Source: CAZEAN01 sp964510225 (GTDB lineage Bacteria; Planctomycetota; Planctomycetia; Isosphaerales; Isosphaeraceae). From it: a DNA stretch of 42,479 bases. The notes beneath the pieces were generated by a model that did no database searches, had not been told where the DNA came from, and was given only the letters and a program-made list of their open reading frames with translations. Made by a program: the position numbers and the translations under genes. Below are positions 1 through 9,427 of the stretch, piece after piece; the first letter of the stretch is position 1, and the number at the start of each line of letters is the position of its first letter. The stretch spans positions 1 through 42,479 of the forward strand of contig CAZEAN010000050.1 of NCBI GenBank assembly GCA_964510225.1. Direction: 5' to 3'.

Positions 1-1071
1 TTATAATTCTTGATGGTCTTTCCCGGCTTGTTCTTCTTCGGTAGTATTCGGGGGGGGGGGCGGTTCGTTCTCTATCCTCCATCCTGGGAGCTCGTTCATT
101 CCGAGGAACGGCCCGTCGATCAGGTTGACACAGAGACCGACCGCGAGGCTGACCCCGAGCATCATTCCGAGCGTAACCAATCTCCTCTTTCGCTTCCGAG
201 GGGGAGTGGTGCGATGGTGCGGATCTTCAACCTTGGGCTGGGGCTCTTGAGGCGGAGGCACCCGATCCTCGGTTGACTTGGAACTTTCACGAAAGGCGTT
301 GAAGAACGCGTCAAGGGTTTCGAATCGATCTTCGGGGTCCTCTTGAAGAGCTCGGAGCAAGACTTGATCAAGCTGGGGAGTGATGGACGGGTTCCAGTGT
401 GAGGGGGGCTTGGGACGACTTCCGAGCGGCAGCTGTCCAGTGAGCATCTCATATCCCATCGCGGCCATCGAATACTGATCGACATGCTCGTCGATCGGGA
501 GGCCGTAGTGCTGCTCCGGTGCACAGTAGCCCGGTGTCCCGAGTCGGACCACTGCCTTGGTCCATACGCCGGCATTTTCCTTGAGAACTGCGATCCCAAA
601 ATCGGCGAGTTTAAGCTGACCACTCCAATCAATGAGGACGTTTTCAGGCTTGAGGTCGCGATGCAAGATCCCCCGACGGTGGAGGTCGTTGAGCCCCTCT
701 TTAATTGGTTCGAGGATTCTAAGGATCCGTGAGAGCTTCATCGGCGATTCCGCTTTCATCCAGGCCCGGAGATCGCCTTGATTGAGATATTCCAGGACAA
801 GATAAGGACGTCCCCCGACATCGCCGTAATCGTGGATCGTGACGATGTTTGGATGGGAGACTGCAGCGAGGAGTTCCGCCTCGCGACGAAACCGAGCGAG
901 TAGTTCGTCCTTGAAATCAGTCTGACTAGCAAGGAGTTTGAGCGCGACCAGCCGCCCCAGGTTCAGTTGCTTCGCAAGGTAAACTTCACCCATACCCCCG
1001 CGACCAAGAGGCCGGAGAATCTCGAAGCCGGGGATGATTGGGTCGGTCTCACGGACGTCATTGTCTGACAT
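1..1071 (-). CDS. Membrane-anchored Ser/Thr protein kinase (PknB-like)
   Basis: Complete 356-residue Hanks-type kinase that phosphorylates proteins on Ser/Thr. Visible motifs are the glycine loop GRGGMGEV (residues 23-30), the ATP lysine in VALK (K45), the catalytic HRDLKPEN (D139) and DFG (157-159). A proline-rich linker leads to a basic stretch and one membrane helix at about 298-318, so the kinase domain is cytoplasmic and a tail of about 38 residues is outside. The tail holds PPPPP encoded by an uninterrupted run of 11 C on the coding strand. The stop codon lies at the very left edge of the window. It follows the pyrophosphorylase gene by about 200 bases on the same strand and may share its transcript. 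The kinase call is firm; the substrate is unknown. Confidence 0.95.
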   Translation of the reverse strand: MSDNDVRETDPIIPGFEILRPLGRGGMGEVYLAKQLNLGRLVALKLLASQTDFKDELLARFRREAELLAAVSHPNIVTIHDYGDVGGRPYLVLEYLNQGDLRAWMKAESPMKLSRILRILEPIKEGLNDLHRRGILHRDLKPENVLIDWSGQLKLADFGIAVLKENAGVWTKAVVRLGTPGYCAPEQHYGLPIDEHVDQYSMAAMGYEMLTGQLPLGSRPKPPSHWNPSITPQLDQVLLRALQEDPEDRFETLDAFFNAFRESSKSTEDRVPPPQEPQPKVEDPHHRTTPPRKRKRRLVTLGMMLGVSLAVGLCVNLIDGPFLGMNELPGWRIENEPPPPPNTTEEEQAGKDHQEL

Positions 1072-1278
1072 TTGTCCGAATCCCTGACCGTTTCAATGAC
1101 GTGCCACTTCGAGCGAGTGATGGTGGCAATTGATCTGCAGCTTTCTAATCTAAGCGTATAATTACGAGACGGAGATGTCAATTCTACTCCAACGCCGCGT
1201 GTTCCCGGTCTTCGTACGTTCTGATCGTTGGGGAACCCTCTGCGTTTGTTGAGTAGAAATCCGCTCTTCAGCCCAGTC

Positions 1279-2724
1279 TTACTCCGAGTCAGGACCTAGA
1301 TAACAGGGGCGATCAACGACCAGGTCCGCGCTGACTTTCCCTTTGAGGTCAGAGGGTTCGAGTGCCAGGAGTGGACTGATCTCGACACCGAAGGGGACGG
1401 TTCCGTCCGGTCTCCGGGTGACTTGAGCACCGATCTGCTCAAGCCAGCCAGCGTAGAGGTCACTCATCCGCTGCCGGACCGTTGCCGGAGAGTCAGGACC
1501 TGAGGCGTTCTTGAGAGGTTCGAACTCGGTCGTTCGTTCGGTCTCGACGATCGCCCAACGGTCTGCCATAGGCAAGGCATCAAAGATGAAGGTTTCGAAC
1601 TTCACTGAATTCGGCTCAGTCGGTTTGACAATTGTTCCCGACTCGTCGAGAGACGGAGTTTTCTTCAAGGCACGGTGGACGGGCAATTGACCGCCACCGT
1701 CGGCGAGTCGTCCCAAGAAGGCACGATCGAAGCAGTGGATCGCGATACACCCCGCCCAGAGTTGAAGGTGTCCGTCAGGTTCTCGACGCTCGGCAAGTTC
1801 GGTTGGGAGATCGGAATATTCGATCACCTGCGCTTTGTTCTCCACGTTGACTACGACCCCGACCTTTTCTTCCGGACGGAGTTTTTCGACAACTTTGAAG
1901 GAGATATCCGCCTCAGAGAGGAGATGGAGTCCGAGATAGGCCGGGTCGCAGATCTGGACCAAGGGGTTATCGACCTGAAAGTAGAAGATTGTCTCGACCC
2001 CTCGATCCTTCATTTCGTCGAGACAAGAGGGCGCCCCCTGAGGTCCGGGGGCACCGAGGGCGGCGATCGTTCCGCCGTGTCCGTCTGGACTTAATGCGAG
2101 GCGATCACGATCCGCGAGGAGGATTTTCCCAGTCTTTGCGTCCACCGCCGGTAACTGCCCTTGGGTGAAGAGTCGGAGGTGTTCGATCCCGTGCTGGTTG
2201 TTGGATTGAAAGTAATCGAGTGTTGTTTGATGGTTCGTCGGGCTCGTCATGATGTAGACCGGGATCGGAGCCCCAAACTTCCGCCCCATCGCGACGATCT
2301 TCTCAGCGTGGATCTGAAAGAGGGTTTTTCCACTAACGGGTCCGATCGGATAGGTCCCTTTGGGCCCATCGAAGCCGAGCCGGGTCCCCTGCCCTCCGGC
2401 GACCAAGACCACTGCAACTTTGCCTTCCGCCAAGGCTTGTTCGCCGCGTTCGATCGCGCGTCGTCGTGCGGAACGCTCGGCATCGGTCTGCGGCAAGCGT
2501 TCGACTTCTACCGGCCCGACGCGACTGGGATCGACTGGATCGACATGGTGAGCGGGATTGAGAACATGTGTTTCGATCAAGGAGTTGAGCCGGGGGAGAT
2601 CGAGCTGTTGGACTTGGTCGCGGAGTCGGTCACGGCCACTCGCGTCCAATTCCTCCCAGTAGCGGAGGAGGTCTGCTTGACCATAACGGTTGAGCTGATC
2701 GACCAGCGCAGGATCGGCAGGCAT
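1279..2724 (-). CDS. UDP-sugar pyrophosphorylase, UDPGP type 1 family
   Basis: 481 residues. The nucleotide-binding signature VAGGQGTRLG is at about 108-117, followed by PKG (121-123), as in eukaryotic-type UDP-GlcNAc and UDP-glucose pyrophosphorylases. The family transfers UMP from UTP to a sugar-1-phosphate, giving UDP-sugar and pyrophosphate in the cytoplasm. Further conserved-looking blocks are GGHGGT-like sequence around residue 215 and FYFQVDNPL near 250, which fit the substrate pocket of the family. The length is normal for a bacterial member. It supplies activated sugar for envelope polysaccharide or lipid A. Which sugar-1-phosphate is used cannot be read from sequence alone. It lies between the MBL-fold hydrolase and the kinase on the same strand. 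Confidence 0.92.
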   Translation of the reverse strand: MPADPALVDQLNRYGQADLLRYWEELDASGRDRLRDQVQQLDLPRLNSLIETHVLNPAHHVDPVDPSRVGPVEVERLPQTDAERSARRRAIERGEQALAEGKVAVVLVAGGQGTRLGFDGPKGTYPIGPVSGKTLFQIHAEKIVAMGRKFGAPIPVYIMTSPTNHQTTLDYFQSNNQHGIEHLRLFTQGQLPAVDAKTGKILLADRDRLALSPDGHGGTIAALGAPGPQGAPSCLDEMKDRGVETIFYFQVDNPLVQICDPAYLGLHLLSEADISFKVVEKLRPEEKVGVVVNVENKAQVIEYSDLPTELAERREPDGHLQLWAGCIAIHCFDRAFLGRLADGGGQLPVHRALKKTPSLDESGTIVKPTEPNSVKFETFIFDALPMADRWAIVETERTTEFEPLKNASGPDSPATVRQRMSDLYAGWLEQIGAQVTRRPDGTVPFGVEISPLLALEPSDLKGKVSADLVVDRPCYLGPDSE

Positions 2725-2888
2725 TTGAATGCCACTCCTCAGTCCGAAGAACGTTGCAACCAGTTGGTTTGATTCGGGACCGCGTTCCCACGTTCCGGGA
2801 TCGACCTCGGTCCCTTGTGGCGACCCTGGCCGATCTCCGACTGTGGAACGATCGGTGAGATCAGAGTGAACTCGGATGCTCAGGGAGC

Positions 2889-3707
2889 TTAGAAATCGAT
2901 AGTGAGGCCATCGTAGGCCAAGCGAACCGTCGAGGGCAAGCTTTGGTTGGTGGCCTCGTGATCATAGAAGTGGGAGAGGTGGGTTAGGTAGGCGCGCTTT
3001 GGTTGGACTTGTTCGATCGCGTCCAAGGCATCAGCGAGGCAAAAATGGCTTGGATGTGGTTCGGGGCGTATTGCGTCCAAGAACAGCGTATCGAGCCCTG
3101 CCAGCTTGGGCCAAGATTCGTCCGGAATCGCAGAAACGTCAGTGCAATACGCCAAATTGTCGAACCGAAAACCGAGGACCAGAAACCGACCATGGATCAA
3201 ACGCATCGGGACGATCCGTTGGCCGAGGATCTCAAATGGCTCGTCGGGACCGATCCGATGGAAGACCAGTTGAGGGAGGCCGCCTCGGGGGGCTTTCAGT
3301 GCATGATCATTGAACGCGTAGTCGAATGCTCTCCGGATCGTCTCTTCGACCACTTCTTCACAGTAGATCGGGACAGGCCCACCGATTGCCTTGGGGAAGA
3401 GCCTGGCGTCGTCGAGCCCAAAGAGATGATCCGCATGATGATGGGTGTAGAGAATGGCGTGGACCTCGCCGATCTGTTCTCGGACCAATTGGATCCGCAT
3501 TTCCGGACTGGTATCGATCAAGAGGTTACCGCCAGGGAGCTGGAGGAGAACACTTGCACGCGTCCGGTTATTTCGAGGATCACCCGAACGGCAGACCTTG
3601 CAGTTGCAGCCGATCATCGGAACCCCGACCGACGTTCCGCTCCCCAGCACAATCAGTCGCCGATGATGATGTCGCCGATCTGTTTCCTCCGATTCCCGAT
3701 GCTCCAC
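2889..3707 (-). CDS. MBL-fold metallohydrolase, PhnP-like phosphodiesterase family
   Basis: 272 residues. The metallo-beta-lactamase signature THHHADH is at 88-94 and gives the two-metal site (H89, H91, D93, H94); a later His cluster in THLSHFYDHE supplies the rest. Near the N-terminus GSGTSVGVP is followed by three cysteines (C34, C36, C39), the same arrangement as the structural zinc site of PhnP, the cyclic phosphodiesterase of phosphonate breakdown. No other phn genes are nearby, so the substrate here is unknown; in many bacteria this subfamily acts on cyclic nucleotide-like phosphodiesters. The start used gives a short basic, His-rich leader before the fold. It is divergent from secA and first in the minus-strand group at the left edge. 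Confidence 0.88.
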   Translation of the reverse strand: MEHRESEETDRRHHHRRLIVLGSGTSVGVPMIGCNCKVCRSGDPRNNRTRASVLLQLPGGNLLIDTSPEMRIQLVREQIGEVHAILYTHHHADHLFGLDDARLFPKAIGGPVPIYCEEVVEETIRRAFDYAFNDHALKAPRGGLPQLVFHRIGPDEPFEILGQRIVPMRLIHGRFLVLGFRFDNLAYCTDVSAIPDESWPKLAGLDTLFLDAIRPEPHPSHFCLADALDAIEQVQPKRAYLTHLSHFYDHEATNQSLPSTVRLAYDGLTIDF

Positions 3708-4008
3708 CCAACGACTCCGATTTCAAAAGGTGTCCGACGGTCTTCGTTGTGTTGACTGCAGCCTGACTACGTCCGGCAGCATTTTTCAACACGGATAGTG
3801 TATCGATCAGGCTCGACTACGGCGAGACAACGACGCAACTGCGACAAGAGAGCGAAATGAAGCGTTACCCGCGTCCTAATTTAAATTGGCTGCATTGAGT
3901 TCTCAGAACTCTCGATTGACGCAACGGAAGCGATCGTTGTCAAATGATCGTGCACCGAACCCAGAGGATTAACCGTTTATCGATCTCCGCGGGAGGCGGT
4001 CCGGGACC
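3708..4008. promoter_or_regulatory. Divergent intergenic region between MBL hydrolase and secA
   Basis: About 300 bases with no credible gene, which must carry the promoters for both directions. It contains a 10-base AT palindrome at 3878-3887 and a perfect 7-1-7 inverted repeat, GAGTTCT-C-AGAACTC, at 3897-3911, which could be an operator. A GGGAGG-like sequence about 20 bases before the secA ATG is the best ribosome site. I cannot place -35/-10 boxes with confidence. Confidence 0.45.
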
Positions 4009-7000
4009 ATGGCTGCGACCGAGATTTTGTCCGAGTTTTGGGATAAGACCACGCATGCTCTGTATGCCTTTAGCGCGGGCGTTTCCAATGGCCTGGTCCG
4101 GGTCTTCGGGAAAGCAACTGATCGTCAGATCAAGCGACTCCAACCGTTGGTTGACCAAATCAACGAACTGGAACCAACCATCCAGGCGCTTGATAACGAC
4201 GCCTTGAAGGGAAAAACCGCTGAGTTCCGGGAGCGCATCGCCCAGGGAGAGACCCTCGACGAAATCCTTCCGGAAGCGTTCGCGGTCTGTCGCGAAGGGG
4301 GACTCCGGTTCCTCAAGATGCGTCACTATGACGTCCAATTGATCGGCGGGATGGTCCTCCACGGAGGAAACATCGCCGAGATGGTCACCGGGGAAGGAAA
4401 GACCCTGGTCGCGACCCTCGCCGCGTACTTGAATGCACTCGAAGGTAAAGGCGTCCACATCGTTACGGTCAACGACTATCTCGCCCGCCGTGACGCGGAG
4501 TGGATGAGCCCGCTCTACAACGGCCTCGGTCTCACGGTCGGTGCGATTCAGTCAAACATGGATCCGAGACTCCGACGTCGGATCTATAACTGCGATATCA
4601 CCTACGGGACGAACAATGAGTTCGGCTTCGATTACCTCCGGGACAACATGAAGCCGACCAAGGAGGCCCAGGCTCAAGGGACCTTGAACTACGCAATTAT
4701 CGACGAGGTCGACAGTATCTTGATCGACGAAGCGCGGACACCGCTGATCATCAGTGGCCCCGCATTTGACGACGTCAAGAAGTACGCCGAGGCCGATCGG
4801 ATCGCCCGGCAGCTCAAGATCAATGAGCACTTCGAGATCAAGGAAAAAGAACGGACTGCTCACCTTAATGATGACGGAATCCGTGAAGCAGAACATCTCG
4901 CGGGTGTCGAGAGCTTCTTTACTCCGGGGAATATGGAATGGCCTCACCTCATCGACAACTCCTTGAAAGCGCACCACCTCTACAAGCGCGATCGTGAGTA
5001 TGTCGTCAGTCCGAAGGGTGAAATCGTCATCGTCGATGAGTTCACGGGACGACTGATGGAAGGTCGACAATGGTCCGACGGACTCCACCAAGCTGTCGAG
5101 GCCAAAGAGCGAGTCAAAATCAAGGAAGAGAACCAGACCCTCGCGACGATCACGCTCCAGAACTTCTTCAAGCTTTACAAGAAGCTCTCGGGGATGACCG
5201 GAACGGCGATGACCGAGGCGACGGAATTCAAGAAGGTCTACGATCTTGACGTCGTCCCGATCCCGACTAACCGGATTCTGCAACGGGTCAACTACCCGGA
5301 CGTCATCTACCGGACCGAACGGGAAAAGTATCAAGCGATCATTGATGAGATCGATCGGCTGAACAAGTGGGACATCATTACGACAGTCGCTGAAGAGGGG
5401 AAGGAAGCTCAAGAACGCTACGGAAACATCCTACGTGAAGATGATGAATCAATCGTCTTCAAACCTAAGGGCCAAAAGAAGACCGAGACGATCGAACGTG
5501 CGAAGATCTCGGAGATCCAACGTCGAGGACGCCCGATCCTGGTCGGTACCAGTTCGATCGAAAAGTCTGAATTGATCTCGGCGACCTTGAAGCGATTCGG
5601 GATTGAGCATCAGGTCTTGAATGCGAAGTTCCACGAGAGTGAGGCCGAGATTATCGCTCAGGCAGGAGGGCTCGGTCGGGTCACGATCGCAACCAACATG
5701 GCCGGTCGAGGGACCGACATCATCCTTGGCGGTAATCCCGAGTTCATGGCCTGGGCGGACTTGAGCGTCTTGAAGAATCCTGAAGGCGGCCCGCTCTATC
5801 CGACTCGCCTTGAAGTACCCCCCTTAGTCTGGAAGGAGGCGGTCGAGAAGTACGAGCCCGAGATGAAGTCAGAGGGGCGTGGGGTTGCCGATCGTGGTGG
5901 GCTCCATATCATCGGGACCGAGCGTCACGAGTCCCGACGGATCGACAACCAGCTCCGAGGTCGTGCCGGCCGTCAGGGTGACCCCGGAAGCTCCCGGTTC
6001 TTCCTCTCCCTAGAAGATGACCTCCTCCGCAAGTTCATGGGCGAGTGGGTCTCGTCGATCTTGCTCCGACTCGGGATGGAGGATGGTGTTCCGATTGAGT
6101 CCGGGATGGTCACCAGCCGGATCGAGAAAGCTCAGCAGAAGGTCGAGGAACGGAACTTCGATGCGCGGAAGAATCTGCTCGAGTATGACGAAGTGATGGA
6201 CGTCCAGCGGAAGGGGGTCTATTCCTTCCGTCAACGGCTCCTTGACGGCGCACCGACCAAGGATGAGATCTTGAAGATGATCGATGCGCAGATCGATTAT
6301 GCCGTCTCTCAGTATCTTGACGAGCAATATGGTCCAGCGAGTTTCGCTTCTTGGGCTGGCCAAAGGCTCAGCATTGAGTTCGAGCCGAAGGACTTCCGAG
6401 GCGAATCGTTCGAGGACGCCGTTGAGTACGCCAAGGATCGCGCCGAGTCTCAGGCCGTTGCGGCGATTAATGACGCGATCGAAGAAAACATCTCGATCGA
6501 CGCCGAGGCCTCCGAATGGAATTGGCAGGCGCTCGCAAATTGGGCTAACGTGCGTTACGGGATCAATCTCAAGGATCGTGATCTCAAGCGGTTTGCTAAA
6601 GTTTCCGATGGTGAGACCGAGCTGGATCGGATCGAACTCAGCGAGTTCATTCTCGAGAAGGCACTGCCGACGATCCGAGACGCCGACCTCAGCCCTGCCC
6701 GTGAGTTCCTGGAGGACGATTGGGGACGACGGTCCCTCGGCGGGATGGTCCACCGAAAGTTTGGCCTGACACCTGACCCAGCAGCATGGGAAGGGCGGAC
6801 CGAGGACGAAGTTGCCAACGACCTCCGTGAGCAGATCCGAGAACTCTACCGGAACAAAGAAGCGGAGTTCCCCGTCCGGGTCGGCGTGAGCAATTACCTG
6901 GTCGAGCCCAAACCGGGCCAGCCCGCTAAGTATGACCGCGAGAGTCTGGTCGCCTGGTGCAATGAGCGGCTCGGGCTCTCCATCGATGTTGAGCAGTTGA

Positions 7001-7803
7001 AGCCCCTCCTCCGTCCTGAAATGGAAGCGCTCCTGGTCAAGCTCGCTCGCGAGCAGTATCAGGGTGGCCGCCTCAGTGACGAGCTTGAAGAGAAACTTGA
7101 GGGTGTCTTCGACAAGAACGGAACCGCTGCGGATGAAACGGGACTCGCCGAACTCTCCAGTTGGGCTCGACAGGAATTCGGTGTCGAAACCACGACGGAA
7201 GAGCTTCAAGCACTCTCGGCCGAAGAGGTCCGGTCCAAACTGATCAACGCGCTTGACGCCAAGTATCGCCCGGAGATCCGTGAGATGGAGAAGGTCCTCC
7301 TTCTCCAACTCCTCGACCAGAGCTGGATGGAGCATCTCCGGACCATGGACCACCTCCGGAGTTCGGTCGGGCTCCGAGGCTACGCTCAAGTCGACCCCAA
7401 GACGGAGTACAAACGAGAAGGGAAGCGAATCTACGACGAGATGTGGCGTGGGGTCGGAGATAAGGTCACCGAACTCGTCTTCCGGATGGAGCAGGTCGAC
7501 CCGAAGTTCCTCTCTTACCTTGGTTCTCGTTGGCAACTCGATCGCGCCCGGACGATCAAGGAAGATGCGGAGGGAGTTGGCGGCGATGATCCGGTGGCAG
7601 TCACCGGGGCTGGCCAGCAAATGAGAGCCCAGCAACAAACGGCGATGGCCGCGAGTCAACGGGCCTCCGGAGAAGCGTCTAAACCTGAGCCGGTCCGAAA
7701 CACTGGGAGACGGGTTGGTCGGAATGACCCTTGCCCATGCGGATCAGGTAAGAAGTTCAAGTCGTGCTGTATGAAGAAGGGCGGCGAGTCATCAATCGCC
7801 TAA
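4009..7803 (+). CDS. secA: Preprotein translocase ATPase SecA, enlarged
   Basis: 1264 residues against roughly 840-900 in typical SecA. It is the cytoplasmic motor that drives unfolded preproteins through SecYEG. Visible: Walker A GEGKT (128-132), DEVD box (232-235), the preprotein cross-linking region, the second nucleotide fold with VGTSSIEKSE and TNMAGRGTDI, RGRAGRQGDPG, the helical scaffold ending in LLEYDEVMDVQR, and a C-terminal zinc tail CPCGSGKKFKSCC with C1242, C1244, C1253 and C1254, the SecB/ribosome-binding SEC-C motif. Extra length sits in two places: about 45-50 residues in nucleotide-binding domain 2 (about 450-500), and about 230 residues in the helical wing region (about 745-1093), which reads as five diverged tandem modules. 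It stands alone with a hairpin terminator behind it. Confidence 0.98.
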   Translation: MAATEILSEFWDKTTHALYAFSAGVSNGLVRVFGKATDRQIKRLQPLVDQINELEPTIQALDNDALKGKTAEFRERIAQGETLDEILPEAFAVCREGGLRFLKMRHYDVQLIGGMVLHGGNIAEMVTGEGKTLVATLAAYLNALEGKGVHIVTVNDYLARRDAEWMSPLYNGLGLTVGAIQSNMDPRLRRRIYNCDITYGTNNEFGFDYLRDNMKPTKEAQAQGTLNYAIIDEVDSILIDEARTPLIISGPAFDDVKKYAEADRIARQLKINEHFEIKEKERTAHLNDDGIREAEHLAGVESFFTPGNMEWPHLIDNSLKAHHLYKRDREYVVSPKGEIVIVDEFTGRLMEGRQWSDGLHQAVEAKERVKIKEENQTLATITLQNFFKLYKKLSGMTGTAMTEATEFKKVYDLDVVPIPTNRILQRVNYPDVIYRTEREKYQAIIDEIDRLNKWDIITTVAEEGKEAQERYGNILREDDESIVFKPKGQKKTETIERAKISEIQRRGRPILVGTSSIEKSELISATLKRFGIEHQVLNAKFHESEAEIIAQAGGLGRVTIATNMAGRGTDIILGGNPEFMAWADLSVLKNPEGGPLYPTRLEVPPLVWKEAVEKYEPEMKSEGRGVADRGGLHIIGTERHESRRIDNQLRGRAGRQGDPGSSRFFLSLEDDLLRKFMGEWVSSILLRLGMEDGVPIESGMVTSRIEKAQQKVEERNFDARKNLLEYDEVMDVQRKGVYSFRQRLLDGAPTKDEILKMIDAQIDYAVSQYLDEQYGPASFASWAGQRLSIEFEPKDFRGESFEDAVEYAKDRAESQAVAAINDAIEENISIDAEASEWNWQALANWANVRYGINLKDRDLKRFAKVSDGETELDRIELSEFILEKALPTIRDADLSPAREFLEDDWGRRSLGGMVHRKFGLTPDPAAWEGRTEDEVANDLREQIRELYRNKEAEFPVRVGVSNYLVEPKPGQPAKYDRESLVAWCNERLGLSIDVEQLKPLLRPEMEALLVKLAREQYQGGRLSDELEEKLEGVFDKNGTAADETGLAELSSWARQEFGVETTTEELQALSAEEVRSKLINALDAKYRPEIREMEKVLLLQLLDQSWMEHLRTMDHLRSSVGLRGYAQVDPKTEYKREGKRIYDEMWRGVGDKVTELVFRMEQVDPKFLSYLGSRWQLDRARTIKEDAEGVGGDDPVAVTGAGQQMRAQQQTAMAASQRASGEASKPEPVRNTGRRVGRNDPCPCGSGKKFKSCCMKKGGESSIA

Positions 7804-7838
7804 TTGGCCCTCAGGGGGTTGTTTAGTCTCCCGAGGAA

Positions 7839-7866
7839 CCGCTGATGACCCTAAGGTGATCAGCGG
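7839..7866 (+). terminator. Candidate terminator after secA
   Basis: Perfect 8-base arms CCGCTGAT (7839-7846) and ATCAGCGG (7859-7866). Three more pairs (ACC/GGT) are possible inside after one mismatch, leaving a CTAA loop. The following T-tract is weak, so it may instead be an mRNA-stabilising hairpin. Confidence 0.55.
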
Positions 7867-8068
7867 CAATTTCTTACGATGATTCTGCTTGACTCTAGCG
7901 TTCCACTTCGACCAATGACGACCAGATCGTCCTCAAGTTCCGGCATCCCGATTGCTAACTTGGACTGATTGGGGGGAGGACCAATCGGTCCGATCGGAGG
8001 ATTGAACCCCGGGCCGATCGTCAGGGAAGCGGTCGGATTGGTCTTGGAACGGACGCCGGAATCGATCA

Positions 8069-9427
8069 ATGTTCTACGTGTTTGATGCAATTTATCTCTT
8101 GATATCGTTGCTCTGCAGTCCCGTTTTGCTCTACGGTCGTTGGAAGCGCGGGAAGTACCGGGAAGGTTGGAAACCAAAGCTCACGGGTCGAGTCCCCGAG
8201 CGTCTCGATTCCCGACCTTGCATCTGGTTCCATGCGGTTAGCGTCGGTGAAGTCTTACTCCTCCGACCGCTCGTCGCCGATCTCGCTCAACGTCGGCCAG
8301 ACTGCGTGATCGTCATTTCGACGACGACTGCAACGGGTCTGAGTGTTGCCCGACAGACCTTCCCCGACTTGGTCACCTTTTATGCGCCCCTCGATTTTAG
8401 CTGGGCGGTCCGACGGGCGATCACCAGAATCCGACCGACTGTTCTTGCACTGGTTGAAACTGAACTCTGGCCTAATCTGGTCCGATTTGCCAAAGCCTCC
8501 GGTGCTCGGGTCGCGGTGATCAACGGTCGGTTGAGTGAAGGAAGTCATCGAGGATACCGGAAGATTGCACGGTTGCTTGCTCCGACACTCCGAAGACTCG
8601 ACGCGATCGGAGCGCAGTCGGAAGCGTCGGCCGATCGATTCATCGATCTCGGGGTCTCCAGAGCGGCGGTCCGCACGACAGGATCGGTCAAATACGATGG
8701 CCTCGAGTCGGATCGCGCGGCGACCATTGTCCATGACCTCCGTCGGATCACGGAACTCGACGGTTCCGCGCCGGTCTTCGTCGCTGGGAGCACGATGGCT
8801 GGGGAGGAAATTGAAGCCTGGAAAGCCTACAGGGCGGTTGCGGAAGACCACCCCGACCTCCGACTCGTCCTCGTGCCACGTCATCCCGAACGAGGGACTG
8901 AAGTCGCACGATGGCTCGAAGCGCAAGGTGAACTGGTCTGGCGTCGGAGCTTAAATCCAGGAAGCCATGGTCGAGCCCCGTCACCTGAAAGCACTGGCCC
9001 AAAGCCAATACTCCTGTTCGATACCGTCGGAGAACTCTCGGGGCTCTGGGGTCTCGCTGATTTCGCGTTCGTGGGTGGGAGTCTCTTCAGAGGGCGAGGA
9101 GGCCAGAACATGATGGAGCCTGCTGCCTTTGGTTCCTTGGTGATCTTTGGCCCTCATACTCAGCACTTCAAGGAGGCGGTCGAAGGCCTCCTGGGACGTG
9201 ATGCCGCGATCCGGGTTGAAGATGGGCGCGGCCTTGAGAAGGCCCTCCGATCGGCCTTCGCCGACCCACGAGGAGCCGAGCGTCGGGGTCGGGATGCGCA
9301 GCGATTTGTTGCCGAACAACGGGGGGCGACCAGTCGGACAATCGCGCTTCTCGAAGAGTTAATTGGGCCTCGGCGGGTGGCACCGAGGGCCCGATCTGCG
9401 CGTTCCTTGGTCTCCAGCGCTGCCTGA
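8069..9427 (+). CDS. waaA: 3-deoxy-D-manno-octulosonic acid (Kdo) transferase
   Basis: 452 residues, slightly longer than the usual ~425. WaaA transfers Kdo from CMP-Kdo to the lipid A precursor at the inner membrane and is a GT-B fold enzyme. An N-terminal hydrophobic anchor (about 1-22) is followed by WFHAVSVGEVLLLRPLV, in which E61 corresponds to the catalytic Glu of the family. Later FVGGSLFRGRGGQNMMEPA is the CMP-Kdo binding signature, followed by GPHTQHF. The ATG at 8069 has only a weak ribosome site. The gene implies Kdo-containing lipid A in this organism. Downstream is the DUF3467 gene, 186 bases away on the same strand. About 40 extra residues at the C-terminus are basic and low in conservation-like features. 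Confidence 0.96.
   Translation: MFYVFDAIYLLISLLCSPVLLYGRWKRGKYREGWKPKLTGRVPERLDSRPCIWFHAVSVGEVLLLRPLVADLAQRRPDCVIVISTTTATGLSVARQTFPDLVTFYAPLDFSWAVRRAITRIRPTVLALVETELWPNLVRFAKASGARVAVINGRLSEGSHRGYRKIARLLAPTLRRLDAIGAQSEASADRFIDLGVSRAAVRTTGSVKYDGLESDRAATIVHDLRRITELDGSAPVFVAGSTMAGEEIEAWKAYRAVAEDHPDLRLVLVPRHPERGTEVARWLEAQGELVWRRSLNPGSHGRAPSPESTGPKPILLFDTVGELSGLWGLADFAFVGGSLFRGRGGQNMMEPAAFGSLVIFGPHTQHFKEAVEGLLGRDAAIRVEDGRGLEKALRSAFADPRGAERRGRDAQRFVAEQRGATSRTIALLEELIGPRRVAPRARSARSLVSSAA

Noticed and set aside
6010..7659. 549-residue open frame on the minus strand opposite secA
   Set aside because: It lies wholly antisense to a certain gene, has a Leu/Asp/Arg/Gly-heavy shadow composition and no recognisable motif.
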